From positions 17,549 to 81,548 of the forward strand of contig JAFRQC010000076.1 of assembly GCA_017428805.1 (NCBI GenBank): a stretch of DNA of 64,000 nt. Reading direction: 5' to 3'. Below the pieces are notes generated by a model. The model did no database searches. It was not told the DNA's origin and saw only the letters and a list, made by a program, of their open reading frames with translations. How positions within the stretch are numbered: the stretch's first letter is position 1; each line of letters starts with the position of its first letter. Source of the stretch: Prevotella sp. GTDB lineage: Bacteria > Bacteroidota > Bacteroidia > Bacteroidales > Bacteroidaceae. Shown piece by piece: positions 27,111 through 35,801 of this stretch. Both the position numbers and the translations under genes were made by a program.

Positions 27111-28427
27111 ATGAGACGGACGGTGATTAGTTTATCATTCATCATTTATCATTCATCATTCAGCCCCGCAGGGGCGCAGACGTGGACGATGCAGCAATGC
27201 ATGCAGTATGCTGTGGAGCATAACCATGAGGTGAAGCGGGCAGAGCTGGATCTGGACAACTTCAAGGCCCAGAAGACTGGAGCCATCGGACGTTTCCTCC
27301 CCTCTGTGGATGCCAGCATCGGAGCCAATTACAATTTCGGTCGTGCCATCGATCCTGAGACCAACGGCTATACCGACGTCAGTACCTTTTATAATGGTTA
27401 TCAAGTGACGGCCTCACTGCCCGTATTCGACGGTTTCAACCGTATTCATGCCCTGAGAGCTGCCAAGGCCAGCGAGCTGATGGGGCGTCATGCTTTAAGG
27501 CAGCAACAGGACCTGACGGCACTCAATGTGCTTAAGGCGTATGCCAACGTGGCCTTCTACGACGGTCTCGTAAGAATGGCCGACGAGAAGCTACAGGAAA
27601 CAGAGCTGCTGCTCAAGCAGACACGGCTGATGGAAGAGGTGGGCCGTAAGAGTGCAGCAGACGTTGCACAAGTGGAGTCGCAGCATGCTGAGGCAGCCTT
27701 CGAACTGACGCGCCAGCGCAATCTCTATGCCTCTTCCTTGTTGGAACTGAAGAAGGAAATGGCCTACCCTTTGGATGACAGTCTCAGCTTCCAGTTTGTT
27801 CCCCAAAAGGAAACAGCCTGCATCTCCCAAGGGAGCAGTTCGACGATCCTCCAGTCATCCGAACTACAGCAGGCGCGCTATCAGATGGAGGCCAGCAGAC
27901 ATGAGTGGCATCAGGCCCGCAGCTCTCTTTATCCCTCTCTCTCTTTGAATGCGGGTCTGAGCACCACTTACTTCAAAACGCTACACTCTGATGCTACGGA
28001 ATCGTTTGGCAATCAGTTCAAGAACAACATGGGTGAGTATGTGGGTGCCACGCTGAGCATTCCGCTCTTCAACCGTCTGCAGACCATCACCAGCATCCGC
28101 AAGGCGAAGAACAACTACCAGAAAGCCCGCGAGGCTTACGAGCAGAAACAGCTGGAACTGGAGAAGCTGAGCCTTGAGGCCTGGCAGGACTGGCTGGCCT
28201 ACCTGAAACAGACGGAGCAGATGATAGAAAAGGTGGAAGCCGACAGCATCTCCTACCAACTGACACGCCGTCAGTTCGAGGAAGGCCTCAGCACAGCCAT
28301 CGACCTGCACACCACTTCGTCGCACCTGCTGCAGTCGAAGGCCACCCTGCTGCAATGTCAGCTGATGGCGATGGTGAAGGAACAATTAGTAAGATATTAT
28401 AAAGGAGAAACAATATGGACAGAGTAA
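27111..28427 (+). CDS. TolC-family outer-membrane efflux protein
   Basis: 438 aa from the ATG at 27111, which gives a signal peptide MRRTVISLSFIIYHSSFSPAGA|Q; an ATG at 27075 would add a charged extension. The remainder is typical of TolC: WTMQQCMQYAVEHNHEV, GRFLPSVDASIGANYNFGR, long coiled-coil helices, YPSLSLNAGLSTTYF and SIPLFNRLQTITSIRKAK. It forms the outer-membrane channel of the export system encoded downstream. Oddity: residues 8-22 of the signal peptide are encoded by a heptamer repeat tract plus its GC hairpin. The gene ends with TGGACAGAGTAA, whose sequence recurs at the HlyD start. Confidence 0.9.
   Translation: MRRTVISLSFIIYHSSFSPAGAQTWTMQQCMQYAVEHNHEVKRAELDLDNFKAQKTGAIGRFLPSVDASIGANYNFGRAIDPETNGYTDVSTFYNGYQVTASLPVFDGFNRIHALRAAKASELMGRHALRQQQDLTALNVLKAYANVAFYDGLVRMADEKLQETELLLKQTRLMEEVGRKSAADVAQVESQHAEAAFELTRQRNLYASSLLELKKEMAYPLDDSLSFQFVPQKETACISQGSSSTILQSSELQQARYQMEASRHEWHQARSSLYPSLSLNAGLSTTYFKTLHSDATESFGNQFKNNMGEYVGATLSIPLFNRLQTITSIRKAKNNYQKAREAYEQKQLELEKLSLEAWQDWLAYLKQTEQMIEKVEADSISYQLTRRQFEEGLSTAIDLHTTSSHLLQSKATLLQCQLMAMVKEQLVRYYKGETIWTE
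27132..27175. repeat. Heptamer tract plus GC hairpin, translated as signal peptide
   Basis: TTATCAT, TCATCAT, TTATCAT, TCATCAT (27132-27159), then TCAGCCCCGCAGGGGC with a CCCC/GGGG hairpin. The same element, in the opposite orientation, is intergenic at 42303, 44370 and 47375. Confidence 0.85.
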
Positions 28428-28433
28428 TAAACG

Positions 28434-28505
28434 ACCACGAATTACACTAATTAAACTAATTTAGGCTGTGCATAAAAAATTAGTGTAATTCGTGAAATTA
28501 GTGGT
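28434..28505. repeat. 72-nt ACCAC...GTGGT palindromic element between TolC and HlyD, with flanking duplication
   Basis: Begins ACCACGAATTACACTAATTA, ends GAAATTAGTGGT, with centre GGCTGTGC. It is flanked by ATGGACAGAGTAAT (28415-28428) and ATGGATAGAGTAAT (28521-28534), 13/14 identical. The second copy is the HlyD start. The first has AAAGGAG upstream and opens an abortive MDRVINDHELH frame. Confidence 0.8.
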
Positions 28506-28520
28506 AGAAAAAAGAATATT

Positions 28521-29774
28521 ATGGATAGAGTAATTGAAAAGACAAAAGCACAAAAGTTGATGAAGCATTGGCCGTATGTGGCTGGTGGAAGTCTGGTGTT
28601 GGTGGTACTTTTATGGTTTGTGTTCGGCAATCACGCCTCGACACTCAGAGTGAGCAAGGACGAACTGACCATCAGCGAGGTACGTCAGGATGAGTTTAAG
28701 GACTATGTCAGGACCAACGGACAGGTGCTGCCCATCCAGGTAGTACAGATCTCGCCAGAGGAAGGCGGCATCGTGATGGAGAAGGTTGTAGAGGAAGGCA
28801 CGATGGTACACAAGGGCGATGTCATCGTCCGCCTGAGCAACTCCGGCCTTGATCTGCAGATTCTGAATGCCGAGGCAGAACTGGCAGAGAAGCAGAATCT
28901 GCTGAGAAATACCCAGGTGGCGATGCAGCAAGACCGCCTGAACAACCAGACGGAACAGGCGCAGCTCGATATGGACACTCAGCGCAAGCAGCGCACCTTC
29001 GACCAGAACAAACGGCTCTATGCCGAGAAACTAATCAGCAAGGAGGATTACCTGCAGTCGCAGGAGGATTATCAGCTCTCTGCCAAGAAGCGTGCGCTGG
29101 TCTCAAAGCGCCTGAAGCAGGACTCCATCTATCGTACCGTTCAGATGGATCAGATGGAGGACAACCTGCAGAACATGCGTCGCAATGTGGTTTTGGTACG
29201 TCAGCGCAAGGACAAGCTTGAGGTGCGTTCTGCCATCGACGGCGAATTAGGTCTATTAGATGTGGAGCTGGGCCAGAGCATCAGCCCTGGACAGAAGATA
29301 GGCCAGCTGAACGACCTCAGCGATTATAAGGTGCAGGCGCAGATTGACGAGCACTATATCGACCGTGTGCGCCAAGGACTGACGGCCACCTTCTCACGTG
29401 GCGACAAGCAGTATCAGCTGCAGGTGCGCAAGGTCTATCCTGAGGTGCGTGACGGCAAGTTCCGTTGCGACTTCATCTTCCGAGGCGAGCGCCCTGAGAA
29501 CATCCGCACAGGCCAGACCTATTATATAGACCTCGAACTGGGCCAGCCTGAGCAGGCCGTCATCATCCCTCGCGGCACGTTCTTCCAGACCACAGGCGGA
29601 CAATGGATCTTCGTGCTCTCCCAGGACGGCTCGAAAGCCTATCGCCGCCCCATCCGCGTAGGCCGTCAGAACCCTCAGCACTACGAGATCCTCGAGGGTC
29701 TGGAGCCTGGCGAAAAAGTAGTCACCAGCGGCTACGAAGCTTTTAAAGACAATGAAGTATTAGTATTGAAATAA
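28521..29774 (+). CDS. HlyD/MacA-type periplasmic adaptor
   Basis: 417 aa. N-terminal membrane anchor (WPYVAGGSLVLVVLLWFVFG), a biotinyl-lipoyl-like half (QISPEEGGIVMEKVVEEGTMVHKGDVIVRL), a long coiled-coil hairpin (about 115-235), the second lipoyl half (VRSAIDGELGLLDVELGQSISPGQKIGQL) and a beta-barrel domain ending GLEPGEKVVTSGYEAF. It connects the inner-membrane ABC complex to TolC. The ribosome-binding region appears to have been displaced: a better AAAGGAG site sits before the duplicated start at 28415. Confidence 0.9.
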   Translation: MDRVIEKTKAQKLMKHWPYVAGGSLVLVVLLWFVFGNHASTLRVSKDELTISEVRQDEFKDYVRTNGQVLPIQVVQISPEEGGIVMEKVVEEGTMVHKGDVIVRLSNSGLDLQILNAEAELAEKQNLLRNTQVAMQQDRLNNQTEQAQLDMDTQRKQRTFDQNKRLYAEKLISKEDYLQSQEDYQLSAKKRALVSKRLKQDSIYRTVQMDQMEDNLQNMRRNVVLVRQRKDKLEVRSAIDGELGLLDVELGQSISPGQKIGQLNDLSDYKVQAQIDEHYIDRVRQGLTATFSRGDKQYQLQVRKVYPEVRDGKFRCDFIFRGERPENIRTGQTYYIDLELGQPEQAVIIPRGTFFQTTGGQWIFVLSQDGSKAYRRPIRVGRQNPQHYEILEGLEPGEKVVTSGYEAFKDNEVLVLK

Positions 29775-29779
29775 CGATT

Positions 29780-32152
29780 ATGAAGACAATTATCAGAAAC
29801 TTTACGTCGATATTCAGGAAGTTTGCTACGGCAAACCTGTTAAACCTGTTGGGCTTGAGCCTGGCCTTCGCCTCGTTCTTCGTCATCATGACGCAGGTGA
29901 ACTTCGACCTAGGCTACAACAAAAGCATTACTGAGCATGAGAACCTGTTCCGCATGACATTGAAATTAGGACCAAGTGCGGACGACTATGGCACTACGCT
30001 GCCTCGCCCTGTGGTAGAACAACTGGCGGCAGCTTCGCCTCACGTCACTGGCTATAGCATCAGAAACGGGTGGATAAACTACGACCAGTTCGTGGTGGAC
30101 AATCAGGAGTACTCGCTGAATCTTATATATGGTGAGCGCGAGTTCCTCAGCGTATTCAAGCCCACAGTCATTAGCGGCGATGTGAAAGGCTTGGATCAAA
30201 TTGGCAATATCGTGTTGCCACGATCTGAAGCCTTGCGAATGTTCGGCACGACTGATGCGGCTGGCAAGATGATGAAATACAAATGGGATGACAAAACTTT
30301 CTATAATGTCTGTGCCGTAATAGAGGACTATCCAGAGAACAACCTCCTGCATGGGGCTTGCTTCATAGGCGTCAATAGGAATGAAGGCAATTACGACAAC
30401 TGGAACTACGATGCTTACATACGGGTGGATGATGTGGCGAACCTGTCAACGGTGCAGAATAGCCTGCGGCAGACTGTCATTGAGCTTTTCAAGGACAAGT
30501 TTGAACTGAAAACCAAAGAAGAGGAAGAAGCCGTGCAAGTGATATTTACCAATGTGGCCGATGCCCATTTCTCGAAATTCCTTGATAAATCCGCCCCAGC
30601 CAGAAGTTCCATCTATCTGCTCATCTGCTTCTCGTTACTGATAGTGGTGATAGCAGCCGTGAACTTCATGAACTTCTCTTTGGCTGAGACACCTATGCGC
30701 ATCCGTAGCATCAATACCCAGAAGGTGTTGGGAGCAACAACGTCGAGCCTGAGGGGCAGTCTGTTGGCGGAGGCAGTGCTCATCAGCCTGATAGCCTTTA
30801 TTCTAGCTTTGCTCATCGTATATCTGGCTCACGACCTGGGTTTACAGGAACTAGTACAAGGAAGCATCTTGCTGCAAGACCATTTACCGCTGCTTGGTCT
30901 TACCTTGTTGCTCAGCATCGGCGTAGGTCTGATGGCTGGTGCCTATCCGTCTTACTACGTCACCTCCTTCCCACCAGCCTTGGTGCTGAAGGGTTCCTTT
31001 GGCTTGTCGCCTAAAGGTCGTATGTTGCGTTCCGTCTTGATTTGTCTGCAATTCATCGTTTCCTTCATGTTGGTGATTGGTGTGGGCATCATGTACCTGC
31101 AGAGCTATCTCATCTATCATACCGACTACGGCTTCGACAAGGATGAAGTGCTGGTAGTACGGACGGCACCTGATACACGCAACAAGGTGGATGCTATCGA
31201 CGCTGAACTGCGCTCGATTTCAGGCATAGAGGGCGCAAGTCTGGCTATGAACGTCTTAGGCAGTAAAGACAGTTATATGACGTGGGGCAGAGGTGAAGGC
31301 GAGAAACACACGAACTTTACCTGCATCTTCGTGGATTGGCGCTTCCTCGATGTAATGGGCATTGACATCGTGGAGGGCCGTAATTTCCGCAAAGACGATG
31401 GCGATGTGTTTATCTTCAATGAGTCGGCAAAGAAGAAATATCCTTGGCTCACCGTAGATCAGCCCATTAACGATGGAGATTATCCCGTCGTTGGTTTCTG
31501 CAAGGATATCAAGTATGCCTCCTTGCGAGTGGATGATACCCAGCAGCCTATTGCTTTCTTTGTCCCCAGTCCGAATAGCGAAAACTGGTGGAATGGCTAT
31601 TGGCGCAATCACATGTTGGTGCGGGTGGCTAAAGGTGTGGACAAGCGGGAAGCCAAGCAGAAAGTGATGGAGGTAGTCAACAAGTACGAGAAAGGGCAGC
31701 CTCTCGACATCAGCGGCCTGCGATATATGGACGAGGTGCTGGAGAAAACCTATCAGCAGGAAGAACGTTTCACCACGCAGATCCTGCTCTTCTCTCTGCT
31801 CGCCATCCTGATCAGTATCATCGGCGTGTTTGGCATGACGATGTTCGAGAGCGAATACCGTCGTAAGGAGATAGGCATCCGCAAGGTGTTCGGCAGCTCC
31901 ACGAAAGAGATCTTGACAATGTTCAACCGCCGATACATGTATATCCTATTGGGTTGCTTCGTGGTGGCGGCTCCCATAGGTTACTTTCTGGGTGAGCATT
32001 GGCTTGAGGGCTTTGCCATTCGTACTGCTATTTCGCCCTTGCTGTTCTTAGTGTCCTTCCTCCTCATCGCCCTCATCACGATGCTGACGGTCACATACCA
32101 AAGCTGGAAAAACGCCAGCGAGAATCCCATTCACAGCATCAAGAACGAATGA
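29780..32152 (+). CDS. FtsX/MacB-type ABC transporter permease 1
   Basis: 790 aa, starting 5 nt after HlyD. The layout is an N-terminal transmembrane helix (LLNLLGLSLAFASFFVIM), a periplasmic MacB_PCD domain, three helices (about 270-400: LLICFSLLIVVIAAVNFMNFSLAE), a second periplasmic domain after RSVLICLQFIVSFMLVIGVGIMYL, and a C-terminal FtsX triplet (ILLFSLLAILISIIGVFGMT, EYRRKEIGIRKVFGSS). Such duplicated-core permeases are common in Bacteroidetes and act in mechanotransmission-type export of peptides or lipids. The substrate is unknown. It is separated from the other permeases by a decayed gene. Confidence 0.88.
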   Translation: MKTIIRNFTSIFRKFATANLLNLLGLSLAFASFFVIMTQVNFDLGYNKSITEHENLFRMTLKLGPSADDYGTTLPRPVVEQLAAASPHVTGYSIRNGWINYDQFVVDNQEYSLNLIYGEREFLSVFKPTVISGDVKGLDQIGNIVLPRSEALRMFGTTDAAGKMMKYKWDDKTFYNVCAVIEDYPENNLLHGACFIGVNRNEGNYDNWNYDAYIRVDDVANLSTVQNSLRQTVIELFKDKFELKTKEEEEAVQVIFTNVADAHFSKFLDKSAPARSSIYLLICFSLLIVVIAAVNFMNFSLAETPMRIRSINTQKVLGATTSSLRGSLLAEAVLISLIAFILALLIVYLAHDLGLQELVQGSILLQDHLPLLGLTLLLSIGVGLMAGAYPSYYVTSFPPALVLKGSFGLSPKGRMLRSVLICLQFIVSFMLVIGVGIMYLQSYLIYHTDYGFDKDEVLVVRTAPDTRNKVDAIDAELRSISGIEGASLAMNVLGSKDSYMTWGRGEGEKHTNFTCIFVDWRFLDVMGIDIVEGRNFRKDDGDVFIFNESAKKKYPWLTVDQPINDGDYPVVGFCKDIKYASLRVDDTQQPIAFFVPSPNSENWWNGYWRNHMLVRVAKGVDKREAKQKVMEVVNKYEKGQPLDISGLRYMDEVLEKTYQQEERFTTQILLFSLLAILISIIGVFGMTMFESEYRRKEIGIRKVFGSSTKEILTMFNRRYMYILLGCFVVAAPIGYFLGEHWLEGFAIRTAISPLLFLVSFLLIALITMLTVTYQSWKNASENPIHSIKNE

Positions 32153-32225
32153 GAATCGCAGTTTGGGCTATCTAAAGTCCACGAAAGGACGCTTAGAATC
32201 ATAGGAAAGGTTAGGGGTGGCCAAC

Positions 32226-32308
32226 AAATTCTCGAGAGAATTCAGGAGTTTAGTTAGGGTAAAGTCAGACTTTAGTTAGGGTAAACTCCGAAATTCTCTC
32301 GAGAATTT
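32226..32308. repeat. Nested inverted repeat in the permease 1 / ATPase gap
   Basis: AAATTCTCGAGAGAATT (32226-32242) is perfectly inverted at 32292-32308. The loop holds a tandem TTTAGTTAGGGTAAA duplication (32250 and 32271). No gene was found in 32153-32591; the gap consists of this and the paired hairpins at 32440-32530. Confidence 0.75.
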
Positions 32309-32439
32309 ATTTCGGCACCCTAAGGAAACCTTTAAAGCCCTGTATCCTTCAGGGGACTTTACTTACTTGAAAGTCTCGGCCAGCTGCCGACCGTTTGCAT
32401 CGTTATCGATGCCTTTTGGGGTTGTTTTTGTGTAGTTAA

Positions 32440-32530
32440 TTCGGGCGAAATCTACCCCAAATAACACAGATTTCGCCCGAAATGTGGCCCAAGCGGGCGA
32501 AATCTACCCCAAAAAGCTTAGATTTCGCCC
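32440..32530. repeat. Two tandem GGGCGAAATCT hairpins
   Basis: TTCGGGCGAAATCT (32440-32453) pairs with AGATTTCGCCCGAA (32468-32481). A second copy, GGGCGAAATCT (32495-32505), pairs with AGATTTCGCCC (32520-32530). Both loops start with ACCCCAAA. A -7 element TATCTTTG follows near 32561. Confidence 0.8.
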
Positions 32531-32591
32531 AAAAAGTTTGTTTATAATAAAGATTTGTTGTATCTTTGTGCTGTCTTAAAAGAATGACATC

Positions 32592-33277
32592 ATGGAATCA
32601 ATCATCGGAAGAGAAGCAGAAATCAAGCGACTGACAGCATCTGTAAACAGTCCGCGTCCAGAGTTTATCGCCCTATATGGACGCAGGCGTGTGGGCAAAA
32701 CGTTCTTAATCAATCAGATGTTCAAGAAACAGTATGCTTTCAAGATGACAAATATATCGACATCATCAAGGCCCTCAGCAAAAGCCGTAGCGGCATGACC
32801 CGTGAGGAACTGGCCTCTGCATTGAAATGCGCTAACAATGGTCATCTCGGGAATAAACTCGAAGACCTTGTCTATTGCGATTTGATAAGAAAAAATATCG
32901 TCCGCGAGAAAGAAATCAAACGAAAGGATGCCATCTATCAGTTATGTGACTTCTTCTGCCAATTCTATCTTACTTTCATCGACAGGGCTGAGTTAGAGCA
33001 ACAGTATTGGGCACATCATATCAACACACCAGAAGTCAACTCGTGGATGGGCCTGACATTTGAACGCATCTGTGAAGTGAAATACAGCCAAGGTGAATAT
33101 GCTCTCGATAAAGAAGAATACAACAAGATATGTCGGCGCAGTAATGCTTTCTGCTCTGAAACAGGATTGCGACACACACCTTGGCTCACGATGATAACAA
33201 CAGAGGGATTGATCCGTGGGAAATACACAGAAATGATTCAGAGCCAGGTCAAACTTGACGACTTGTTTGCAATTTAG
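32592..33277 (+). pseudogene. AAA ATPase (DUF234-type) with internal deletions
   Basis: The N-terminus (MESIIGREAEIKRL...EFIALYGRRRVGKTFLINQMF) carries the P-loop typical of archaeal-ATPase/DUF234 proteins. At about 32740 the sequence jumps, in another frame, to the C-terminal part (DDKYIDIIKALSKSRSGMTREELASAL, LVYCDLIRKN, FCQFYLTFID, AHHINTPEVNSWMGLTFER). A second jump follows before ICEVKYSQGEYALDKE...LTMITTEGLIRGKYTEMIQSQVKLDDLF. Roughly 200 central residues are missing and the frame is broken, so the gene is dead. It retains a TATCTTTG promoter and sits inside the export operon, probably inserted there. Confidence 0.85.
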
Positions 33278-33318
33278 TCTATGTTCTGAGACCTGTGTCA
33301 AAGAATCATACGCCAGAC

Positions 33319-33335
33319 TGTCTAATTATTAGACA
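33319..33335. promoter_or_regulatory. Perfect 17-bp palindromic operator upstream of permease 2
   Basis: TGTCTAATTATTAGACA is a perfect palindrome around one T. Its centre is about 70 bp upstream of the expected start from the -7 element TAACTTTG (33385-33392). It matches the two sites at 26941-26980. Confidence 0.75.
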
Positions 33336-33435
33336 AACAGCTTCCGCCGAGGTCAAAAGCCTTGGCGGATTCGTTTAAATGACGTAACTTTGCATCAGAA
33401 AATCGTAAATCGTCAATAAATAAATCGTAAATAAG

Positions 33436-35793
33436 ATGAAGAGTTATTTCAGATTCCTTTCACGCAACAAGCTATATACCTTAATTAATATAGCAGGGCT
33501 GGTAGTATCGCTGATGTTCATCATCCTGATGGGTGACTACACCTGGCGCCAGTATAGTATCGATAGTTGGCATAAGAATGCTGACCGTATCTGCCTGATG
33601 GGCAATCAGACAAGTTTTGCCATGTGGCCAGAGGCCGCGAAGCAGATCAAGGAGATGTGCCCAGAGATTGAGCAGAAGTGTTGTGTAATGAACCTAAAAG
33701 GGAAAATCCGATATGGCCAGCAGGAGGTGAAAGACGGTGCGAATGAGAATGGCATCATCATGGTAGCAGACTCGACATTCTTTCAGTTCTTTGACTTCGA
33801 ATTGGAGATGGGTGACCGTCTGACGGCTTTAGACGCCCCAGACAAATGTGTCATCACTGAACGATTGGCGAAAAGACTCTTCGGCGATAAGAACCCAATA
33901 GGTGAGCCCTTGCAGATTATTGGAGAGCGCGAGATGGGGCCTGACAATACCGTTTACGATAGTACTTTGGTATATACTGTCAGTGGAGTCGTAAAGAACC
34001 TCGACTATACTGCACTGCCGAATGAGACGCAGATTATTGCCAGTATGGAACGCTATCCACAGATCATGGGTTTTAAATTTGTAAATTACTCCTATCCATT
34101 CAGCACTGCAGGTGCCAGTATGGCGTTTTTCATGCTTCGTCCTGATATGACGCTTGACAGCAAGATAAAAACCATTGATGACTACATTACAAAGAATTAC
34201 CCTCTTGTTTGGGGAGAATACAAGGTGAGCGTTACACCGCTTAAGGAAGTTATGTTCGCTCCGCAGAATCAAGGGATTGGACTATTGAAAGGCGACAAGA
34301 CGCGACTCCGTATCCTGCTCGCTGCCGTGTTGGCCATCCTCTTCTTTGCCGTCAGCAACTATATCAACCTAACGGTGGCCAATACAGGTTTCCGTTCTAA
34401 GGAGATGGCTACGAGAAGGCTCTTTGGCAGTAGCCAGCATGAGATATCCCTGAAACTGATTGCCGAATCGACGTTGATGGTAGGCATAGCCTTCATTGTA
34501 GGTTTTTCCTTAGCACTCTGCTTTCAGGATGATGCTGCCAACCTGTTCAAAGGAAAGATAGCCCTGATGAACGACATCAGCGTCAGCACACTGGGAATCA
34601 GTCTCGCCTTCATCCTGATGATAGGCATCATCTCTGGAATTATGCCCTCATGGCATATCTCACGTTTCCAACCCATTGACATCGTGAAGGGAAACTTCCG
34701 TTTTCATTCTAAGATGGTATTAGGCAAACTCTTCATCATCTTACAGAATGTCATCACTGTTGTCATGCTCACTGCCGCCCTCGTCATCTGGTTGCAGTTG
34801 AACAGTTTGATTCATGCGCCTCTCGGCTTCAATACTGAGAATCTTTTCTACGTCATTAGTCCTGAAGGGAAGGACCAGACCGTCAGGAGCCAATTGGAGA
34901 AGATGCCCTTCGTAGAGAAAATAGGTTCTTTCAGTGGATCCACATTCACCTCTTATTATACTAGTATGTATGCTGTCATGCAGGGAGATAAGATGATACC
35001 ATTGTTCGAAACGGATATGGACAAGACCACTTTTGAGCTCTTGGGACTACATATCAAAAAGGACTACGGAACCAGTGATGACGGCTTTTATCTGAACGAA
35101 GAGGCATTAAGGCTGTTGGACTATACAGAGGAGACACGAGAGATTGACTGGGGCACAGGTGGAGAAAAGGCCCCTATCGCAGGTGTACTCCACGACTTTA
35201 ATTCTATCAATGTGCTTACACCTAAACAGCCGTTTGCCATCAAACTATATGAGAACAAAGAGTTTCCTGGGTATCTTGTAAAGACCAATGGTGACAAAAA
35301 GGCGAAGGCAGCCTTTGAGGAAATGATAAAAGAGTTGGATGACTCTGGGGAGAAAAGAGTACTAAGTATCGAGGAATGCATCACCGATACCTTCGAGGAT
35401 CAGCAACATACACTTCTCATCATCACGCTCTTTACTTTCGTGGCCATCGTGATTTCTGTGATGGGATTTATCGGCATGTCGCTCTTCTTTATCCGTCAGC
35501 GCCAGAAGGAGATTGGTATCCGCAAGATTATGGGTTCAACCTCGCACGAGGTGATGACGCTCATGCTGCGCACCTTCTGTGCACCATTGCTGGTATCGTT
35601 TGTCATCGCCATCCCCCTGTCGTGGTACGTGATGACCGACTGGTTGAGCAACTTCAGCTATCGTATCAGCTTGAGTCCATGGATATTCGTCGTTACCTGT
35701 GCCTTCGCCCTGCTGGTAGCCGTGCTCTCGGTTAGCATCCAGATTATCAAGGCCGTGCGCACCAACCCGGTTGAAAGCATTAAAACTGAATAA
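33436..35793 (+). CDS. FtsX/MacB-type ABC transporter permease 2
   Basis: 785 aa with the same two-core plan as permease 1: N-terminal helix (LYTLINIAGLVVSLMFIILMGDY), periplasmic domain, RILLAAVLAILFFAVSNYINLTVANTGFRSKEMATRRLFGSS, LFIILQNVITVVMLTAALVIW, a second periplasmic domain and a C-terminal FtsX unit with RQRQKEIGIRKIMGSTSHEVM. It begins the second block of the export operon behind its own TAACTTTG promoter and the palindromic operator, and is followed after 8 nt by permease 3. Codon use looks less GC-biased than in the xylan genes. Confidence 0.88.
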   Translation: MKSYFRFLSRNKLYTLINIAGLVVSLMFIILMGDYTWRQYSIDSWHKNADRICLMGNQTSFAMWPEAAKQIKEMCPEIEQKCCVMNLKGKIRYGQQEVKDGANENGIIMVADSTFFQFFDFELEMGDRLTALDAPDKCVITERLAKRLFGDKNPIGEPLQIIGEREMGPDNTVYDSTLVYTVSGVVKNLDYTALPNETQIIASMERYPQIMGFKFVNYSYPFSTAGASMAFFMLRPDMTLDSKIKTIDDYITKNYPLVWGEYKVSVTPLKEVMFAPQNQGIGLLKGDKTRLRILLAAVLAILFFAVSNYINLTVANTGFRSKEMATRRLFGSSQHEISLKLIAESTLMVGIAFIVGFSLALCFQDDAANLFKGKIALMNDISVSTLGISLAFILMIGIISGIMPSWHISRFQPIDIVKGNFRFHSKMVLGKLFIILQNVITVVMLTAALVIWLQLNSLIHAPLGFNTENLFYVISPEGKDQTVRSQLEKMPFVEKIGSFSGSTFTSYYTSMYAVMQGDKMIPLFETDMDKTTFELLGLHIKKDYGTSDDGFYLNEEALRLLDYTEETREIDWGTGGEKAPIAGVLHDFNSINVLTPKQPFAIKLYENKEFPGYLVKTNGDKKAKAAFEEMIKELDDSGEKRVLSIEECITDTFEDQQHTLLIITLFTFVAIVISVMGFIGMSLFFIRQRQKEIGIRKIMGSTSHEVMTLMLRTFCAPLLVSFVIAIPLSWYVMTDWLSNFSYRISLSPWIFVVTCAFALLVAVLSVSIQIIKAVRTNPVESIKTE

Positions 35794-35801
35794 ACAAAAT
35801 A

